Origin: an uncultured Rickettsiales bacterium
GTDB lineage: Bacteria > Pseudomonadota > Alphaproteobacteria > Rickettsiales > UBA998
DNA length: 10,228 bases
Direction: 5' to 3'
NCBI GenBank assembly: GCA_937982385.1
Contig: CALJMC010000040.1
Location: forward strand, 1-10,228
The translations under genes were made by a program, and so were the position numbers. Below, piece after piece: positions 1-6,353 of the stretch. Below the pieces are notes generated by a model. That model ran no database searches. It was not told the origin of the DNA and saw only the letters and a list, made by a program, of their open reading frames with translations. The stretch's first letter is position 1. Each line of letters opens with the position of its first letter.

Positions 1-316
1 TAGGTAATCCTTCAACAGCAAGCTTCATTGCTAATAAGGTGGCTTGAAGTATGTTGATGTCATCAATCTCTTCTGTGCTAGCAATGCCTACAGACCATTC
101 AGAGTTATTTTGAATATCGTTTAATAGTGCTTCACGTTTAACGGCAGTGAGTTTCTTTGAGTCATGAATGCCTTGTGGCATCAGGCTTACATTTGGGATA
201 ATCGCAGCGGCAGCGACTACTGGGCCGGCCCATGGTCCGCGCCCAGCCTCATCGACGCCGCAGACAATGCCGTCATAGTGCTGTTCATAGGAAAAATCTG
301 GAAAGCTACTTGTCAT
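1..316 (-). CDS. rnhB: Ribonuclease HII, N-terminal part (cut by window edge)
   Basis: Ribonuclease HII cleaves the RNA strand of RNA-DNA hybrids and starts removal of single ribonucleotides left in DNA by replication. The reading frame on the reverse strand begins MTSSFPDFSYEQHYDGIVCG and runs straight into VDEAGRGPWAGPVVAAAAI, the family's signature active-site block. Catalytic Asp and Glu are residues 22 and 23. The later HDSKKL segment also fits. Only about 105 codons are present, so the remaining catalytic Asp lies outside the window. The usual PLAGP appears here as PWAGP, a small substitution. The ATG at 316 gives a normal family N-terminus; a GTG three codons upstream (325) is also possible. 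The gene is transcribed divergently from maf across a 165-base gap. The family call is firm; the exact start is less so. Confidence 0.93.
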   Translation of the reverse strand, partial: MTSSFPDFSYEQHYDGIVCGVDEAGRGPWAGPVVAAAAIIPNVSLMPQGIHDSKKLTAVKREALLNDIQNNSEWSVGIASTEEIDDINILQATLLAMKLAVEGLP

Positions 317-481
317 CTTGCTCACAACTCTTTAAGGGTAGGTAGTCATTTTACTTAAAACTTATATACTAAAATGGCTAACCTTTGCGATTGCAAGGGC
401 GCCGATCATTCGGTGGATTAAAATTTATAAGATTTTAATCTTAAAACATTATAGCTTCTAATATAGTCATTGCGAGTCAAA

Positions 482-1078
482 ATGCCCACATTAAAATATC
501 CACTAATTCTAGGTTCTGCCTCCGAAGTACGCGCAACTATCTTGAATAGTATCAACTTGCCGTTTGAGGTGTCACCCTCTCCCTATGACGAGGATGCTGC
601 CAAGGCTGATATTGCGCCATTGAACCCTGCCGAGAAAGCAGCTTTCTTAGCCGAAGGAAAAGCACAGGCCCTTGCCGGTGACTATGCAAACCACCTTATT
701 TTGACAGCTGATCAGGTATGTGAATGTAATGGCACTATTTTTAGTAAACCAAAAAATGAAACAAACGCAAAAGAGCAATTATCCATCCTAGCAGGAAGAG
801 CGCATAACCAGCATAGTGCTGTGTGTCTTATGCTCAATGGTGAAGTGGTGTGGAAATATGTCGCCAGAGCTGAATTACATATGCGCCGTTTGAGCAAAAT
901 AGAAATAGCACTGTATGTTAAAATGGATGAACCGTTTAGCTCATGCGGAAGCTATATGCTTGAAAAGCACGGTAAACATCTATTTGAATCTATCAATGGA
1001 AATGATGATGTGATTAAAGGTTTGCCGAGCATTGAACTGTTGAATGCACTCTATGCGTTAGGGTATCTTGAGCTTTAA
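482..1078 (+). CDS. maf: Maf-family nucleoside triphosphate pyrophosphatase
   Basis: Maf proteins are cytosolic pyrophosphatases that hydrolyse non-canonical or particular nucleoside triphosphates to monophosphates, cleaning the nucleotide pool. The 198-residue product has the expected length. It shows the N-terminal LILGSASEVR block (residues 8-17), matching the family's LASxSxxR phosphate-binding loop. TADQV (75-79) carries the catalytic Asp77, and a KP pair follows. The C-terminal CGSYMLEKHG...LF...GLP block is also typical. ADQV in place of the common ADTVV, plus the KP context, suggests the Maf-2 type that I recall from alphaproteobacteria; this subgroup call comes from memory. I chose the ATG at 482 because residue 1 then sits just before the conserved block; a TTG at 470 would add only MRVK. 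No strong Shine-Dalgarno is visible. The gene converges on era, with a short hairpin between them. Confidence 0.9.
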   Translation: MPTLKYPLILGSASEVRATILNSINLPFEVSPSPYDEDAAKADIAPLNPAEKAAFLAEGKAQALAGDYANHLILTADQVCECNGTIFSKPKNETNAKEQLSILAGRAHNQHSAVCLMLNGEVVWKYVARAELHMRRLSKIEIALYVKMDEPFSSCGSYMLEKHGKHLFESINGNDDVIKGLPSIELLNALYALGYLEL

Positions 1079-1079
1079 G

Positions 1080-1104
1080 AATAAGCTATAAGTGATAGCT
1101 TATT
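1080..1104. terminator. Hairpin between convergent maf and era
   Basis: A perfect 10-base inverted repeat (AATAAGCTAT / ATAGCTTATT, loop AAGTG) fills the gap between the maf stop (1076-1078) and the era stop (1100-1102, inside the right arm). Its position between convergent genes suggests a bidirectional terminator. The stem is AT-rich and no clear T-run follows on either strand, so its strength is doubtful. Confidence 0.5.
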
Positions 1105-2008
1105 GCTCAAACTCTAAACCAATCGTCTCGTAGAATTCTTTATTCTCTTTCCATTTCTCAGCGACCTTCACAAATAGAAATAAATGAACTTTACGTTTCA
1201 TCAGCTTGGTGAGATCTGTACGTGATGATTGACCAACTTGCTTGAGCATCGCTCCGCCCTTGCCCAGAACAATCATTTTTTGCGACTCGCTACGCACATA
1301 GACCACCTGCTGAATTTTCACTGAGCCATCATCTTTTTCTTCCCAGCTTTCGGTCTCAACGGCGACACTATAGGGCAATTCTTGTTGAAGGCGCATGAAA
1401 AGCTTTTCGCGCGTCACTTCAGATGCAAGCTGGCGCATCGGTACGTCTGTCATGGTGTCTTCATCATAAAGCCATGGACTCTCAGGTAAATGTGATGCGA
1501 GATATTTCTTGAGATCCAACACACCATCACCTTTATCTGCAGAAATAAGGAAACAATCTGTAAAATCGAGTTCGTTATACATTTCTTTGATAAGCTTAGG
1601 GAGTCTGTCTTTCTTGACCGTATCAATTTTATTGATGACGAGCAACTTTTTGAGATGATCAGCTGTTTTTAACTGTTCAATGATATGTTTGGTATTCTCG
1701 CACAAGCCCTTATAAGCATCGACCATCAGCACGACAATGTCAGCATCTTTCGCACCATCGAGCGCAGATTTTACCATCGCTTTTTCAAATTTTTTCTTCG
1801 CACCAAAGATACCTGGCGTGTCCATAAATATTAGCTGCGTATCGCCGGATATAGTTAGTCCTAATATACGGTTGCGCGTGGTCTGGACCTTGGGTGTGAC
1901 AATGGCAATCTTGCTGCCCACCATGCGATTAAGTAAGGTCGATTTCCCTGCATTCGGTGCGCCAATTAGGGCGACATAGCCGCAGCGTGTGTTCTTATTC
2001 GTGGTCAT
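1100..2008 (-). CDS. era: GTPase Era
   Basis: Era is an essential Ras-like GTPase with a KH domain. It binds 16S rRNA near its 3' end and assists assembly of the small ribosomal subunit. All G motifs are visible: G1 GAPNAGKST (16-24), G2 around VQTTRN (41-46), G3 DTPG (63-66), G4 NKID (126-129) and G5 SA (156-157). The C-terminal third is the KH domain, with the GKGG turn followed by LKQVG and the VKVAEKW segment. At 302 residues the length is normal. The ATG at 2008 lies inside zapE (14-base overlap), with an AAGGAT ribosome-binding sequence a few bases upstream within zapE codons, so the two are probably co-transcribed and translationally coupled. I see neither rnc nor recO beside it, although these are common era neighbours. 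Confidence 0.97.
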   Translation of the reverse strand: MTTNKNTRCGYVALIGAPNAGKSTLLNRMVGSKIAIVTPKVQTTRNRILGLTISGDTQLIFMDTPGIFGAKKKFEKAMVKSALDGAKDADIVVLMVDAYKGLCENTKHIIEQLKTADHLKKLLVINKIDTVKKDRLPKLIKEMYNELDFTDCFLISADKGDGVLDLKKYLASHLPESPWLYDEDTMTDVPMRQLASEVTREKLFMRLQQELPYSVAVETESWEEKDDGSVKIQQVVYVRSESQKMIVLGKGGAMLKQVGQSSRTDLTKLMKRKVHLFLFVKVAEKWKENKEFYETIGLEFEQ

Positions 2009-3131
2009 CTGGATATCCTTCTGAACTCATTTCTAATAATCGTGAGACGGTGCGGTCAAATTCGAAGCTGCCGTCACCTTTTGGGTAGAGTGCATCGGGC
2101 GGTGCCGCTGCGCTGCATATAAAGCGTGCCTTATGTTCATAGAGCACATCGATGAAAGTCACAAAGCGTTTTGCTTCATTACGTTTCTCAGGGGTTAGAA
2201 TGGGAATGTCATGCATCAAAAATGTATGAAAAACGGTAGCTAGCTCTAAATAATCAGCGGAACCGAGAGGCTTTGCACATATCTCGTCAAATGTCAGCAT
2301 TACCATCTCACGACATGTATGTGTGAGGTGAAGCTTGCGCCCTTTGACAGGAATTGTTTGCGGATGCGGTGTTCCATCTGCACTCAGTTCAGTGAATATG
2401 TTGTTGATGAAGCGTGTTGCATCATCACCCAATGGACTGAAATAGCGCGTTGATAAGGCACGCATACGCGTCTTACGGTAATCGGTGTCACTTATTATTT
2501 CGATAACGTCACAACGCTCATTCAGCAAATTGACGAATGGCATGAAGCGTTCGCGCTGCAGTCCACCAATATAAAGCTCAGATGGCGGGCGATTTGACGT
2601 AAATATAATAATCATGCCGGCATCAAACAAGGCGGTAAATAAACGCGATAAAATCATAGCATCGGCAATGTCATGCACTTGAAATTCGTCGAAACATAAA
2701 ATGTCGGTCTCGGCGGCAATGTTTGCGGCAGTCATGGTGAGGCTGTCATCATCTGAACTAATGTCTTTTAAAGTGCGTATGCTATGATGCACCTCTTGCA
2801 TAAAGGCATGGAAATGCACACGGCGCTTTTTACTATGATGAATGGCATCAAAAAACATATCCATCAGCATCGATTTTCCGCGCCCAACACCACCCCATAT
2901 ATAGAGACTATTGGGTTTTCCGTTTGTACGCTCACGTTCGCCAACAGGTTGAGAGCGATTAAAAAGCGACGCGAGTAATCCGCCCCCTTGCTCTTTATCA
3001 AAGAACCCCTCGCTATGAATATTGCGAAATACATCCTGCAGCCGCGAGACTAACGCAGCCTGCCCCGCATCCTCTTGTAGGATACTTTGCTGAATAAGGC
3101 GCTGATAGCGCGATAAGGGGCTGTCTGACAT
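1995..3131 (-). CDS. zapE: Cell division ATPase ZapE (AFG1-like)
   Basis: ZapE is an AFG1-type P-loop ATPase. In E. coli it associates with the Z ring and affects FtsZ; the mitochondrial relatives act in protein quality control. The 378-residue product shows Walker A GGVGRGKS (80-87) followed by MLMDMFF, Walker B LCFDEF (145-150) running into the family signature QVHDIADAMIL, a TSNRPP sensor segment (178-183), and the LQRERFMPF motif (191-199). No signal peptide or membrane segment is apparent, so it should be cytosolic. It is the first gene of a zapE-era pair. A promoter-like TTGCAC-N16-TATAAA lies just upstream. Family identity is secure; the division role is inferred from E. coli. Confidence 0.95.
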   Translation of the reverse strand: MSDSPLSRYQRLIQQSILQEDAGQAALVSRLQDVFRNIHSEGFFDKEQGGGLLASLFNRSQPVGERERTNGKPNSLYIWGGVGRGKSMLMDMFFDAIHHSKKRRVHFHAFMQEVHHSIRTLKDISSDDDSLTMTAANIAAETDILCFDEFQVHDIADAMILSRLFTALFDAGMIIIFTSNRPPSELYIGGLQRERFMPFVNLLNERCDVIEIISDTDYRKTRMRALSTRYFSPLGDDATRFINNIFTELSADGTPHPQTIPVKGRKLHLTHTCREMVMLTFDEICAKPLGSADYLELATVFHTFLMHDIPILTPEKRNEAKRFVTFIDVLYEHKARFICSAAAPPDALYPKGDGSFEFDRTVSRLLEMSSEGYPDDHE

Positions 3132-3154
3132 GCAGTAACTCTAACTAGATTTTC

Positions 3155-3183
3155 TTGCGTGTTGATTAAGCGTTCTTTATATA
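3155..3183 (+). promoter_or_regulatory. Sigma70-type promoter for panC-pyrE
   Basis: TTGCGT (3155-3160) and TATATA (3178-3183) are separated by 17 bases. This would give a transcript start near 3190 and a leader of about 23 bases before panC. It was identified by eye from consensus match and spacing. Confidence 0.55.
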
Positions 3184-3203
3184 TGCTCCAGCAATTGGTG
3201 CAA
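3176..3203 (-). promoter_or_regulatory. Sigma70-type promoter for zapE-era, overlapping the panC promoter
   Basis: On the reverse strand TTGCAC (3203-3198) and TATAAA (3181-3176) are separated by 16 bases. The -10 shares four base pairs with the -10 of the panC promoter, so the two divergent promoters could not both hold polymerase at once. Consensus match only. Confidence 0.5.
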
Positions 3204-3212
3204 GGATGAACA

Positions 3213-4061
3213 ATGATTACGCATATTCATACAGAAGCTGAGCTTGCCCAGTGGCGAGAGCAGCAATCGAACAGAACGATTGGGTTCGTCGCGACTATGG
3301 GCGCGCTGCATTCAGGGCATATGGCATTGATAGATACGGCAAAGGATAAGTGCGATGTGGTGATTGCGAGTATTTTCGTAAACCCTACGCAGTTTGATGA
3401 GGCACATGATTTGACAGCCTATCCTCGTACGATAGAGGCAGATGTTGCAATGTTAGAAGAGCATGGTGCCGATGCAGTCTTTATTCCAGATGCATCCGCG
3501 ATATATCCTGTAACATTTAAAACACGAGTATCTGTAGATGGTTTGACAGATGTGCTGTGTGGTTCATCACGTCCCGGGCATTTTGATGGCGTGGCGACTA
3601 TCATTACGATTCTACTGAATATGATGCGCCCTGACATTAGCTTTTTTGGCGAGAAAGATGCGCAACAATTGCTTGTATTGCAGCGGTTGCAACAAGACCT
3701 GCGATTATCTGGCGCTGTTGAAGGTGTGCCGACAGCGCGGGCGGAAGATGGTTTAGCACTCTCGTCACGTAATCAGAATTTGAGCCATGTTGAACGCGCA
3801 ATAGCACCGGTATTGTATAGCACATTGCAACATATCAAGCGTGAGATAGCACAAGGTGAAGACATTAAGGGGGCTATTTTGCGTGGTGAGGCGATGATTC
3901 TCGAAGCAGGGTTTGTTGCTATTGATTATTTGGAACTTAGAAATGAGCAGAGTTTAGAACATATTGAACAGAGTGATGAGCTGATGAGTCCGGCACGCTT
4001 ATTCATCGCCGCACGTATTGGAAAAACACGACTCATTGACAATATACGCATAACGCGCTAG
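3213..4061 (+). CDS. panC: Pantothenate synthetase (pantoate-beta-alanine ligase)
   Basis: PanC joins pantoate and beta-alanine using ATP, through a pantoyl-adenylate, to make pantothenate, the precursor of coenzyme A. The 282-residue protein has the normal length and every family landmark: TMGALHSGH (28-36, the HxGH nucleotidyl-transferase motif), FVNPTQF (55-61), CGSSRPGHFDGV (116-127), FGEKDAQQ (145-152) and the SSRN motif (184-187). The start at 3213 is well fixed: AAGGA lies six bases upstream and an in-frame TGA two codons upstream. It is the first gene of a two-gene unit with pyrE, 36 bases away. The usual partners panB and panD are not in the window. Confidence 0.97.
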   Translation: MITHIHTEAELAQWREQQSNRTIGFVATMGALHSGHMALIDTAKDKCDVVIASIFVNPTQFDEAHDLTAYPRTIEADVAMLEEHGADAVFIPDASAIYPVTFKTRVSVDGLTDVLCGSSRPGHFDGVATIITILLNMMRPDISFFGEKDAQQLLVLQRLQQDLRLSGAVEGVPTARAEDGLALSSRNQNLSHVERAIAPVLYSTLQHIKREIAQGEDIKGAILRGEAMILEAGFVAIDYLELRNEQSLEHIEQSDELMSPARLFIAARIGKTRLIDNIRITR

Positions 4062-4097
4062 GTCATGAGGCAACAAATGTAATGGAGTGCAGCACAG

Positions 4098-4691
4098 ATG
4101 GATGACGGACAAACTTATAAAGAATTTATGGATGCAGAAGCTATTCTTAAAGGACATTTTATTTTGTCATCTGGTTTGCATAGCGATACCTACCTTCAAT
4201 GCGCGCGTGTATTAATGGATGCGCACCGTGCAGACAGACTTTGCCGTGAACTCGCTGATACGGTGCGAGATGAAGTTGGACACCCGATTGATATGGTCGT
4301 CGCACCAGCCATGGGCGGTGTTGTGGTTGGTTATGAAATGGGCCGACAGATGAAGCTTCCGAGCATTTTCTGTGAACGTGTAAATGGCTCTTTTGAAGTG
4401 CGTCGTGGCTTCGAGATTCCAAAAGGATCCCGAGTTTTACTTGTTGAAGATGTTGTGACGACAGGAAAGTCCTCCTTGGAAGCAGTTAAATGCATCGAGG
4501 AACATGGTGGAAATGTTGTTGCTGAAGCGTGTTTGATTGATAGATCATCAGGAAAACATGGCCTTCCCTTCCCGCTCTTCTCACTCTTGCAGTTGAATGT
4601 GGCAACCTATGCGCCGGATGCCCTCCCGGAGCATTTACAAGCACTCGAAGCGATCAAACCGGGTAGTCGTCACTTGAGCAAAACAGCATAA
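4098..4691 (+). CDS. pyrE: Orotate phosphoribosyltransferase
   Basis: PyrE transfers ribose-phosphate from PRPP to orotate, giving orotidine monophosphate in pyrimidine synthesis. The 197-residue product carries the FILSSGLHSDTY segment (21-32), the APAMGG loop (69-74), the ERVNG...RRGF region (93-104) and the PRPP-binding signature VLLVEDVVTTGKS (113-125). An in-frame TAA six codons upstream and GGAG ten bases before the ATG support this start. It follows panC by 36 bases with no terminator between, so they are probably co-transcribed; both are biosynthetic but belong to different pathways. Its last 22 bases overlap the end of a convergent gene, and no hairpin follows its stop. Confidence 0.96.
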   Translation: MDDGQTYKEFMDAEAILKGHFILSSGLHSDTYLQCARVLMDAHRADRLCRELADTVRDEVGHPIDMVVAPAMGGVVVGYEMGRQMKLPSIFCERVNGSFEVRRGFEIPKGSRVLLVEDVVTTGKSSLEAVKCIEEHGGNVVAEACLIDRSSGKHGLPFPLFSLLQLNVATYAPDALPEHLQALEAIKPGSRHLSKTA

Positions 4692-5092
4692 TTATTGCCT
4701 TCCTCTCTTTCGCCACGAGTGTTAGTCCTGGCGTTCTTCTGCCCCGACTTGTTGCGTTCGAGGGCATGAAAAAGCGCATCCCATTCCTCCTCCACTAATG
4801 GCGGAAACTGTTCTTCGCTATCGTCTAGCAGTTCCTCCCGATTCAACAATTCTTTTTCCATTCTTTCGAGTTTCAACTCTTCTTGCTTAAATCGCAGCGC
4901 TGATTCTGCCAACTTAACCTGCAGTTGTATAACACGTGTATGAGCAGAAAGCAGAGAATCCTTTTCATTCCATAAAAGTCCAGTTATGTCGTCTTCTTTT
5001 AAATGTTCTGTTTGGCTTCTAATAAGCATCAACATAGATAAAAGCACGGCTCTCGACTTTTCTATATCTTTCTTTATTTTGATATATAGCAT
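4670..5092 (-). CDS. Uncharacterised coiled-coil protein
   Basis: I do not recognise a family. The 140-residue product is highly charged and mostly helical in character. Roughly residues 45-95 show long Lys/Glu/Leu runs with heptad-like spacing (for example KQEELKLERMEKELLNREEL), suggesting a coiled coil. An acidic stretch with PPLVEEEWDALFHALERN follows, then a polar, probably disordered tail. No signal peptide is seen. The start is uncertain: the ATG at 5092 has no good ribosome-binding sequence, and ATGs at 5035 and 5029 are alternatives that would remove 19 or 21 residues. It converges on pyrE and overlaps its last 22 bases. No competing frame covers 4692-5092, which supports a real gene, but conservation is unknown. 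Confidence 0.6.
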   Translation of the reverse strand: MLYIKIKKDIEKSRAVLLSMLMLIRSQTEHLKEDDITGLLWNEKDSLLSAHTRVIQLQVKLAESALRFKQEELKLERMEKELLNREELLDDSEEQFPPLVEEEWDALFHALERNKSGQKNARTNTRGEREEGNNYAVLLK

Positions 5093-5359
5093 TTTATTAC
5101 AATATGTTAATTATATTATTTTTTTATGATATTTTTTTATACCTAATACAGGAAGTGAAAAATAGTTTAAAAACAATTGCATCTATAGCGTGCATAGATA
5201 TATTAAGTTAACTATTCCTTAACTATTAATAAAGCAACAAACACACCTATAACGGGAAAATATAAATATAAAAACAACCCTTCCGAGTCAAAATGTAATG
5301 GCAGACACTGTGTTTTATGAGATGCTTTCTAGAGTTAAATAATATTGGAGCTATAGAGA
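5093..5359. promoter_or_regulatory. AT-rich divergent intergenic region
   Basis: This 267-base region separates two divergent uncharacterised genes and is much richer in A and T than its surroundings. It holds a small dyad ATCTAT-N7-ATAGAT (5181-5199), the CtrA-like site at 5208-5223, a possible TTAATA-N16-TATAAC promoter (5226-5253) and a GAGTC site (5285-5289). I see no convincing RNA gene or further reading frame. Confidence 0.5.
5208..5223 (+). promoter_or_regulatory. CtrA-like binding site (TTAA-N7-TTAAC)
   Basis: TTAA (5208-5211), seven bases, then TTAAC (5219-5223) matches the TTAA-N7-TTAAC box bound by the alphaproteobacterial cell-cycle regulator CtrA. It lies about 140 bases upstream of the gene at 5360 and just before a possible -10 (TATAAC, 5248-5253). 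Such AT-rich matches can arise by chance in AT-rich DNA. Confidence 0.4.
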
Positions 5360-5725
5360 ATGACTTACGATAATAATGATGCTGCAGGCGCAGCTTCGCC
5401 TTATGAAGAAGTGAATGATTATAATCCAACAGCCGCAGAACAAGCTTTGTGGCGCGCAGTTGTTGTTCAGGCCCTTATGGATGCATCAAGCATGAGTAAA
5501 AAAGCCGAAATGCAACAATATAGACGTGAGGCACAGGTGTGGTTGCGCGGGAATAGTGAAAATTTTCTGACAGTATGTCATTACGCGGGTTTTGATCCTG
5601 AATGCACCAGAGAAATGATTAAGCAGGCGCTGAGTCGAGGTTGTTATTGGCGTGCTGCACCAGGTGCAGGTGCCAGAGCAAAAAAATATGGCCGATCAGG
5701 CCGCCGTCCAACTAACCGTAGGTAA
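5360..5725 (+). CDS. Small basic-tailed protein, possibly phage-derived
   Basis: The 121-residue product is uncharacterised. It has an acidic disordered start (1-24) and a compact helical core of about residues 25-92 with the pattern AEQALWRAVVVQALMDA...REAQVWL...NFLTVCHYAGFDPECTREMI. It ends in a strongly basic Gly/Arg tail (103-121). I recall the core pattern (WRAV.xQA..DA, WL, F..VC..AG.DP) from small proteins of alphaproteobacterial phages and prophages, function unknown; that link is from memory. The basic tail suggests nucleic-acid binding. The start is secure: GGAG lies nine bases upstream and an in-frame TAG at 5354-5356 excludes extension. Upstream lie a CtrA-like site and a GAGTC methylation-type site. 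Transcription probably ends at the hairpin at 5740-5761. No other phage gene is nearby. Confidence 0.75.
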   Translation: MTYDNNDAAGAASPYEEVNDYNPTAAEQALWRAVVVQALMDASSMSKKAEMQQYRREAQVWLRGNSENFLTVCHYAGFDPECTREMIKQALSRGCYWRAAPGAGARAKKYGRSGRRPTNRR

Positions 5726-5733
5726 AGTTATAT

Positions 5734-5765
5734 AAAAAAGGTCGAGGCCCATGCCCCGACCCTTT
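5734..5765 (-). terminator. Rho-independent terminator, strongest for the DUF2780-type gene
   Basis: GGTCGAGGC (5740-5748) and GCCCCGACC (5753-5761) pair as a nine-base GC-rich stem with one mismatch and a four-base loop. Six A residues (5734-5739) become a T6 run after the stem on the reverse strand, which makes a classic terminator for the leftward gene ending at 5785. Rightward, only CTTT follows, so it may also work less well for the gene ending at 5725. Confidence 0.85.
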
Positions 5766-5784
5766 CAATAGAATGTATAATTCT

Positions 5785-6222
5785 TTAAGCAACGAGTGAA
5801 CGTAGCTCGGCAGGTACGAGGTTGAGCACTTGTTCAACAAGTTCTTCGCCTACATTTTCTTTAGCAAATGCGAAGAGACGTGAGGCAATATCACCAAGCT
5901 GTCCCGCATTCAAATCAGCCGCTGAAAGCAATGATGTTACACCAGCGAGTCCGCCAAGCGTGTCACCCAAATCAGAGCCACCTAAGAATTTTGAGGCTAG
6001 GCCGCCAAGCATGCCGCCAGATGAACCCGCACCTGAAACAGCAGAAGCTGCAGAGGCCATCAAGCCGTCAGCGCCGGGAAGTCCACCAATAAGTGAGGCA
6101 ACTGAGTTGTCGCCATCTGCACTATCATTTAAAAGGTTTAAGATGCCACCAACAGCGGTGTTTGCTTGTGTATCAGAAATGCCGATTTCTGATGTAAGTT
6201 GTCCGATAAGATTTGCAATCAT
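5785..6222 (-). CDS. DUF2780-type protein of unknown function
   Basis: The 145-residue product resembles the DUF2780 (VcgC/VcgE) family. It has an N-terminal helix MIANLIGQLTSEIGISDTQA, a repetitive middle rich in Gly, Ala, Ser and Leu (about 40-105, with LPGADGL and several GG/LGG turns), and a C-terminal amphipathic part ending NLVPAELRSLVA. Function is unknown for the family. I see no signal peptide or clear membrane helix. The start is well supported: AGGAGA sits seven bases upstream and an in-frame TAG four codons upstream. It stands alone on its strand, with its own terminator and a TATAAT (6249-6244) upstream. Plus-strand open frames across it (5822-6250 and others) are shadows of its repetitive sequence. 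Confidence 0.85.
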   Translation of the reverse strand: MIANLIGQLTSEIGISDTQANTAVGGILNLLNDSADGDNSVASLIGGLPGADGLMASAASAVSGAGSSGGMLGGLASKFLGGSDLGDTLGGLAGVTSLLSAADLNAGQLGDIASRLFAFAKENVGEELVEQVLNLVPAELRSLVA

Positions 6223-6243
6223 GATTGTCTCCTACGTTGAGTT

Positions 6244-6249
6244 ATTATA
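6244..6249 (-). promoter_or_regulatory. -10 element for the DUF2780-type gene
   Basis: ATTATA here reads TATAAT on the reverse strand, 22 bases before the ATG at 6222. No good -35 sits at the normal distance, so this is a tentative call. Confidence 0.35.
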
Positions 6250-6285
6250 ATCTCACAACCCATTCCCTTTTTTGAAAACAAGCGG

Positions 6286-6313
6286 TTGAGAAAACACAGA
6301 CTAACGCTATAAT
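6286..6313 (+). promoter_or_regulatory. Sigma70-type promoter for the HerA-like ATPase gene
   Basis: TTGAGA (6286-6291) and a perfect TATAAT (6308-6313) are separated by 16 bases. Transcription would begin near 6320, about 34 bases before the ATG at 6354. Confidence 0.6.
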
Positions 6314-6353
6314 GCAAAAAAATCGAGCTTTTAAAATGATGAAGGAATGATGC

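Noticed and set aside
428..443. Perfect dyad TAAGATT-TT-AATCTTA between rnhB and maf
   Set aside because: Symmetric, but made only of common AT-rich bases with no promoter nearby that I trust; could be an operator but not supported enough to list.
470..481. TTG start four codons upstream for maf
   Set aside because: The ATG at 482 already gives the normal family N-terminus and neither start has a strong ribosome-binding sequence; the ATG is simpler.
473..5295. Twelve-base match CGAGTCAAAATG at 473-484 and 5284-5295
   Set aside because: Both carry a GAGTC, but the first ATG is the maf start and the second is followed at once by TAA; no shared flanking sequence, so probably coincidence.
4075..5301. 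AAATGTAATGG before pyrE (4075-4085) and before the gene at 5360 (5291-5301), each a start-stop ATG TAA
   Set aside because: The shared stretch is too short and its position relative to the genes differs; no sign of a conserved leader.
5822..6250. Plus-strand open frame of 142 residues across the DUF2780-type gene
   Set aside because: It is a Ser/Pro/Ala-rich antisense shadow of repetitive Gly/Ala codons; the minus-strand gene has family similarity, a ribosome-binding sequence and a terminator.
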